Source of the DNA: JACRCT01 sp049841135
GTDB taxonomy: Bacteria; Myxococcota; Myxococcia; Myxococcales; UBA5297
Length of the DNA: 64,000 bases
Assembly: GCA_049841135.1 (NCBI GenBank)
Contig: JASGHK010000005.1
Location: forward strand, 2,356,001-2,420,000
Direction: 5' to 3'
How positions within the stretch are numbered: position 1 is the first letter of the stretch; the number at the start of each line of letters is the position of its first letter. The translations under genes and the position numbers were made by a program. The notes below the pieces were generated by a model. That model was not told where the DNA came from. It saw nothing but the letters and a program-made list of their open reading frames with translations, and made no database searches. Positions 61,908 to 64,000 of this stretch are shown one piece after another.

Positions 61908-63074
61908 CTACCGGCGAACGCGCTCCAGGATGGCTCCCGGGAAGCGCGCGCCCTCGAGCCTGGCACCGGTGAAGTCCGCGCCGGTGCAGTCGGTGTGCTC
62001 GAAGTCGGCGCCGCGCAGGTCGGCGTCCTGGAAGCGGCAGCCCTTCAGGCTCGAGCCGGAGAAGTCGACCTGGCGCAGGGAGGCGTTGCTGAAGTCGGCC
62101 TCGTCGAAGAAGGCGTCGATGGCCACGCTGCGGTCGAGCCTGGCGCCGGCGAAGGCGACGCCCTTGCACAGGCTGCCCGACAGGTCCGAGTGCGCCAGGT
62201 CCTTGCCGGCGAGCGAAGCGCCCTCGGCCACCTTCTTGAGGCGCAGCACCAGCTGCGTGCCCCTCTCGGCCTTGGCGCCGGTGTAGACGCACAGCGGCAT
62301 CCCCGAGACCGACAAGAGCTCCCAGTCGCCGTCGCGGCCGCCGGACCCCAGGAACTCGGCGTGCGCGCGGGCCGCCTCCTCGAGCGCAGCGCCCTGCAGC
62401 GGCTGGGCGGCCCCGGCCATCCGCAGCACGAGCTGCGGGTCCATCGAGCGCTCGCCGCGGGGGACGCCGGCGAGCGGGAAGTCGACGAGCGCCGCGGGGA
62501 GGATCGCGTCGGCGGGGAAGCCGGGCTTCTCGTCGCGGTCCTCGTCGACGGAGGGGCCCGAGGGTGCCCAGGCCGCGGTGTCGAAGCACTTGCCGGGCTG
62601 CAGGTGCGCGACCCACCTCGGATCGGTCACCTCGACGCGCAGGGTGACGTAGGGCGGGCCGTCCGGGCGATGCCACCACTCGCGCCACTCGTCCTGCCAC
62701 GCGTCCGCCCAGCCTTCGGAGTCTCGCGCGATGCCCCTGGCGAGCACCCTCTGGTCCACCGCGGCGTGCGAGGCCTGCTCGTCGAAGGGGACGTTGACCG
62801 CCTTGTAGGCGTGCGAGGACTTCACGTAGGTCTCGGCGAGCTCGTCGCAGGTCTCGGCGTCGTAGGACTGGTCGAACCCGATGGCCTCGCCCAGCGGGCC
62901 GTTGGGGACGCGGTCGTAGGACTCGTTGAACCGGTACGCCTCCACCAGCAGGAGTTGCAGCGCGAAGCCCTTGGACTCGCTGACGCGTCCGGCGTCGGGA
63001 TGGACCTGCCGCACGCGAAGGTCCACCCAGGTCTGGCCGCGGTTGACCACGGTGACGTCGTACATCTCGGACAT
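61908..63074 (-). CDS. Pentapeptide-repeat protein with unknown N-terminal domain
   Basis: ATG 63074 follows GAGGAGG. The 388-residue protein has an N-terminal globular region (VTVVNRGQTWVDLRVRQVHP, RVPNGPLGEAIGFDQSYD, and so on) of unknown family, with a beta-strand set that suggests a large regulatory domain. The last 100 residues (about 288-388) carry pentapeptide repeats of the A(D/N)LxX type: LAGKDLAHSDLSGSLCKG, DEADFSNASLRQVDFSGSSL, LRGADFEHTDCTGADFTGA, RLEGARFPGA. The repeats form a square right-handed beta-helix, which may mimic DNA or bind protein. No signal peptide. Role unknown. Confidence 0.78.
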   Translation of the reverse strand: MSEMYDVTVVNRGQTWVDLRVRQVHPDAGRVSESKGFALQLLLVEAYRFNESYDRVPNGPLGEAIGFDQSYDAETCDELAETYVKSSHAYKAVNVPFDEQASHAAVDQRVLARGIARDSEGWADAWQDEWREWWHRPDGPPYVTLRVEVTDPRWVAHLQPGKCFDTAAWAPSGPSVDEDRDEKPGFPADAILPAALVDFPLAGVPRGERSMDPQLVLRMAGAAQPLQGAALEEAARAHAEFLGSGGRDGDWELLSVSGMPLCVYTGAKAERGTQLVLRLKKVAEGASLAGKDLAHSDLSGSLCKGVAFAGARLDRSVAIDAFFDEADFSNASLRQVDFSGSSLKGCRFQDADLRGADFEHTDCTGADFTGARLEGARFPGAILERVRR

Positions 63075-63410
63075 GACCACCTCCTCGTCGGGTTCGTGAG
63101 AAGAAGTACCCCGGCGGAGGGCAATCTGGGACGAGCGCACGAGCACGGCCGGGGCGCGCAGGTTCGTCAGCGAGGCGAAGCGGTCGCCACTCTGGAGCGA
63201 ATGGCCTCCGACTCCCTCCACCTCTCCCCGGGACCTTCGTTCCACCGAATCATCTGGCCGCGCGCACGGTGAAGGTGTACGGCATCCCTCGCCGTCGGCG
63301 CCAGCTTCGACCTCCTCACCCTGCCGGCGTGCTCGTTCTGGCTCCACTGAACTTCGCCATCCGTGTGGTCGGTCTTGGTCACGCGCCTGTTGGCTTCTTA
63401 TGCTGCTCAA
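63075..63410. other. Divergent intergenic region
   Basis: The 336 bases between the divergent pentapeptide-repeat gene and the gene at 63411 must hold both promoters. I see no conserved element, RNA or repeat here. Short frames in it are not supported. Confidence 0.4.
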
Positions 63411-64000
63411 ATGACCGACCGAACCATCGACGTCCAATTCATCGACGAGGCGACGGGCGCAACCTTTGCGCGGTCCGCAGTGCCGGCCGAACGGCTACCG
63501 GAGAGCTTTGAAGCCGACACCACATTCCATCTCGGTGGCGAGGATTGGCAGGTCGTTTCGGCCGTGCCGATGACGCGGGAGGAGTACACGGCCTCTGGCA
63601 GCCTTGTCTTGAGCTTGCGTCAGTTGCGCATCGAGATGCTGTCTCCTGAATCAATTCTCTTCTCATTGCCAACGATCGCCAGCGCGCTGCCCGCGGTCGA
63701 TGGAAGCTCGAGCAAGCTCGGAAGGCGCGTTCTCGACCTCCACGAAGACGATTGGTGCCAGATGGAGGTGATCGACGGAGCGATGCTCTCGCTCGTTCTC
63801 GACGAACTCGGCGCAATCGCGCGCGTTCAACGAGAGGAGCGCTCTGGACCCGGCTTCAAGAGCATTCACCCGCGAAAAGCCATCAGGGAACCGCTCGCAT
63901 CCTCCCGGCTCTTGCTGGGCGAGCTTCCGTGAGGCGTTCGCGAGCGTTGCCGACCTCGACGGCGTTGGCTTCCACGGGGTGAAGGGCTGCATCGTCGGGG
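63411..64000 (+). CDS. Hypothetical protein, frameshifted and 3' truncated by window edge
   Basis: The frame starts at ATG 63411 (no strong ribosome site) and is interrupted at 63930-63932. Removing one T at 63921-63927 (GAGCTTC to GAGCTC) changes the end GELP-stop into GELREAFASVADLDGVGFHG, VKGCIVG, which continues to the window edge, so the apparent stop is probably not real. The first 170 residues read TIDVQFIDEATGATFARSAV, LPESFEADTTFHLGGEDWQV, then ESILFSLPTIASALPAVDGS. The local base composition is less GC-rich than average. I recognise no family. Confidence 0.6.

Noticed and set aside
1..64000. rRNA, tRNA or riboswitch genes
   Set aside because: No cloverleaf, rRNA core or known riboswitch core was recognised by eye; a covariance-model search could change this.

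Overview
The window is GC-rich throughout and reads like a large, predator- or saprophyte-type Myxococcota (deltaproteobacterial) chromosome. The signs are: abundant lipoproteins with Asp/Ala/Pro linkers after the lipobox cysteine, Cys-rich repeat lipoproteins, a Ser/Thr protein kinase with a C-terminal TPR tail, two hybrid PAS histidine kinases, a NarL-type kinase/regulator pair, and many secreted beta-helix and beta-propeller proteins. No rRNA, tRNA, CRISPR array or prophage was recognised. The assignment rests on gene content and base composition only.

Layout. 1-9.2 kb: end of a LamG protein, a HEAT-like periplasmic protein, a beta-helix lipoprotein, a ZU5/Cys-rich lipoprotein, a zinc-ribbon membrane protein, a small HNH nuclease and a 5'-nucleotidase-like lipoprotein. 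9.5-14.7 kb: Ser/Thr kinase with TPRs, then a translationally coupled phytanoyl-CoA-dioxygenase-like/GT8 pair. 15.1-20.6 kb: pectate-lyase-like protein, hybrid kinase and an unknown exported protein. 21.1-29.2 kb: KefB-type antiporter, Rnk-like protein, diaminopropionate-ammonia-lyase-like enzyme, a NarX/NarL-like pair and another sensor kinase. 29.3-35.9 kb: small lipoproteins, a RibD_C/DHFR-like reductase, a patchy low-coding region and a Fic-domain protein. 36.2-38.5 kb: an IS1634-like insertion sequence, bordered by heptanucleotide repeats. 38.7-48.2 kb: a 1023-residue hybrid kinase, a Cys-rich lipoprotein and a 1489-residue Ig-like/Kelch lipoprotein. 48.5-64 kb: a triple-repeat lectin-like lipoprotein, a beta-helix lipoprotein, a WD40-like protein, a zinc-ribbon esterase, a Tudor-like/DUF1566 protein, a glycoside-hydrolase-like protein, a multi-spanning membrane protein, a TPR-like protein, a pentapeptide-repeat protein and an incomplete gene.

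The common theme is the cell envelope: secreted or surface-anchored carbohydrate-active and adhesin-like proteins interleaved with signal transduction. Few operons are evident. The clear ones are PhyH-GT8 and the sensor-regulator pair, each with ATGA stop/start overlaps.

The most striking feature cuts across genes. At least fourteen reading frames, with fifteen breakpoints, are each restored by removing one extra base, and every event is a +1 insertion. More than half lie inside or right beside the palindrome GAGCTC, or its AGCT core. I read this as a motif-linked indel process, probably a base-calling artefact at a modified site, but a real mutational process is not excluded. Affected genes are annotated as single genes carrying a frameshift.
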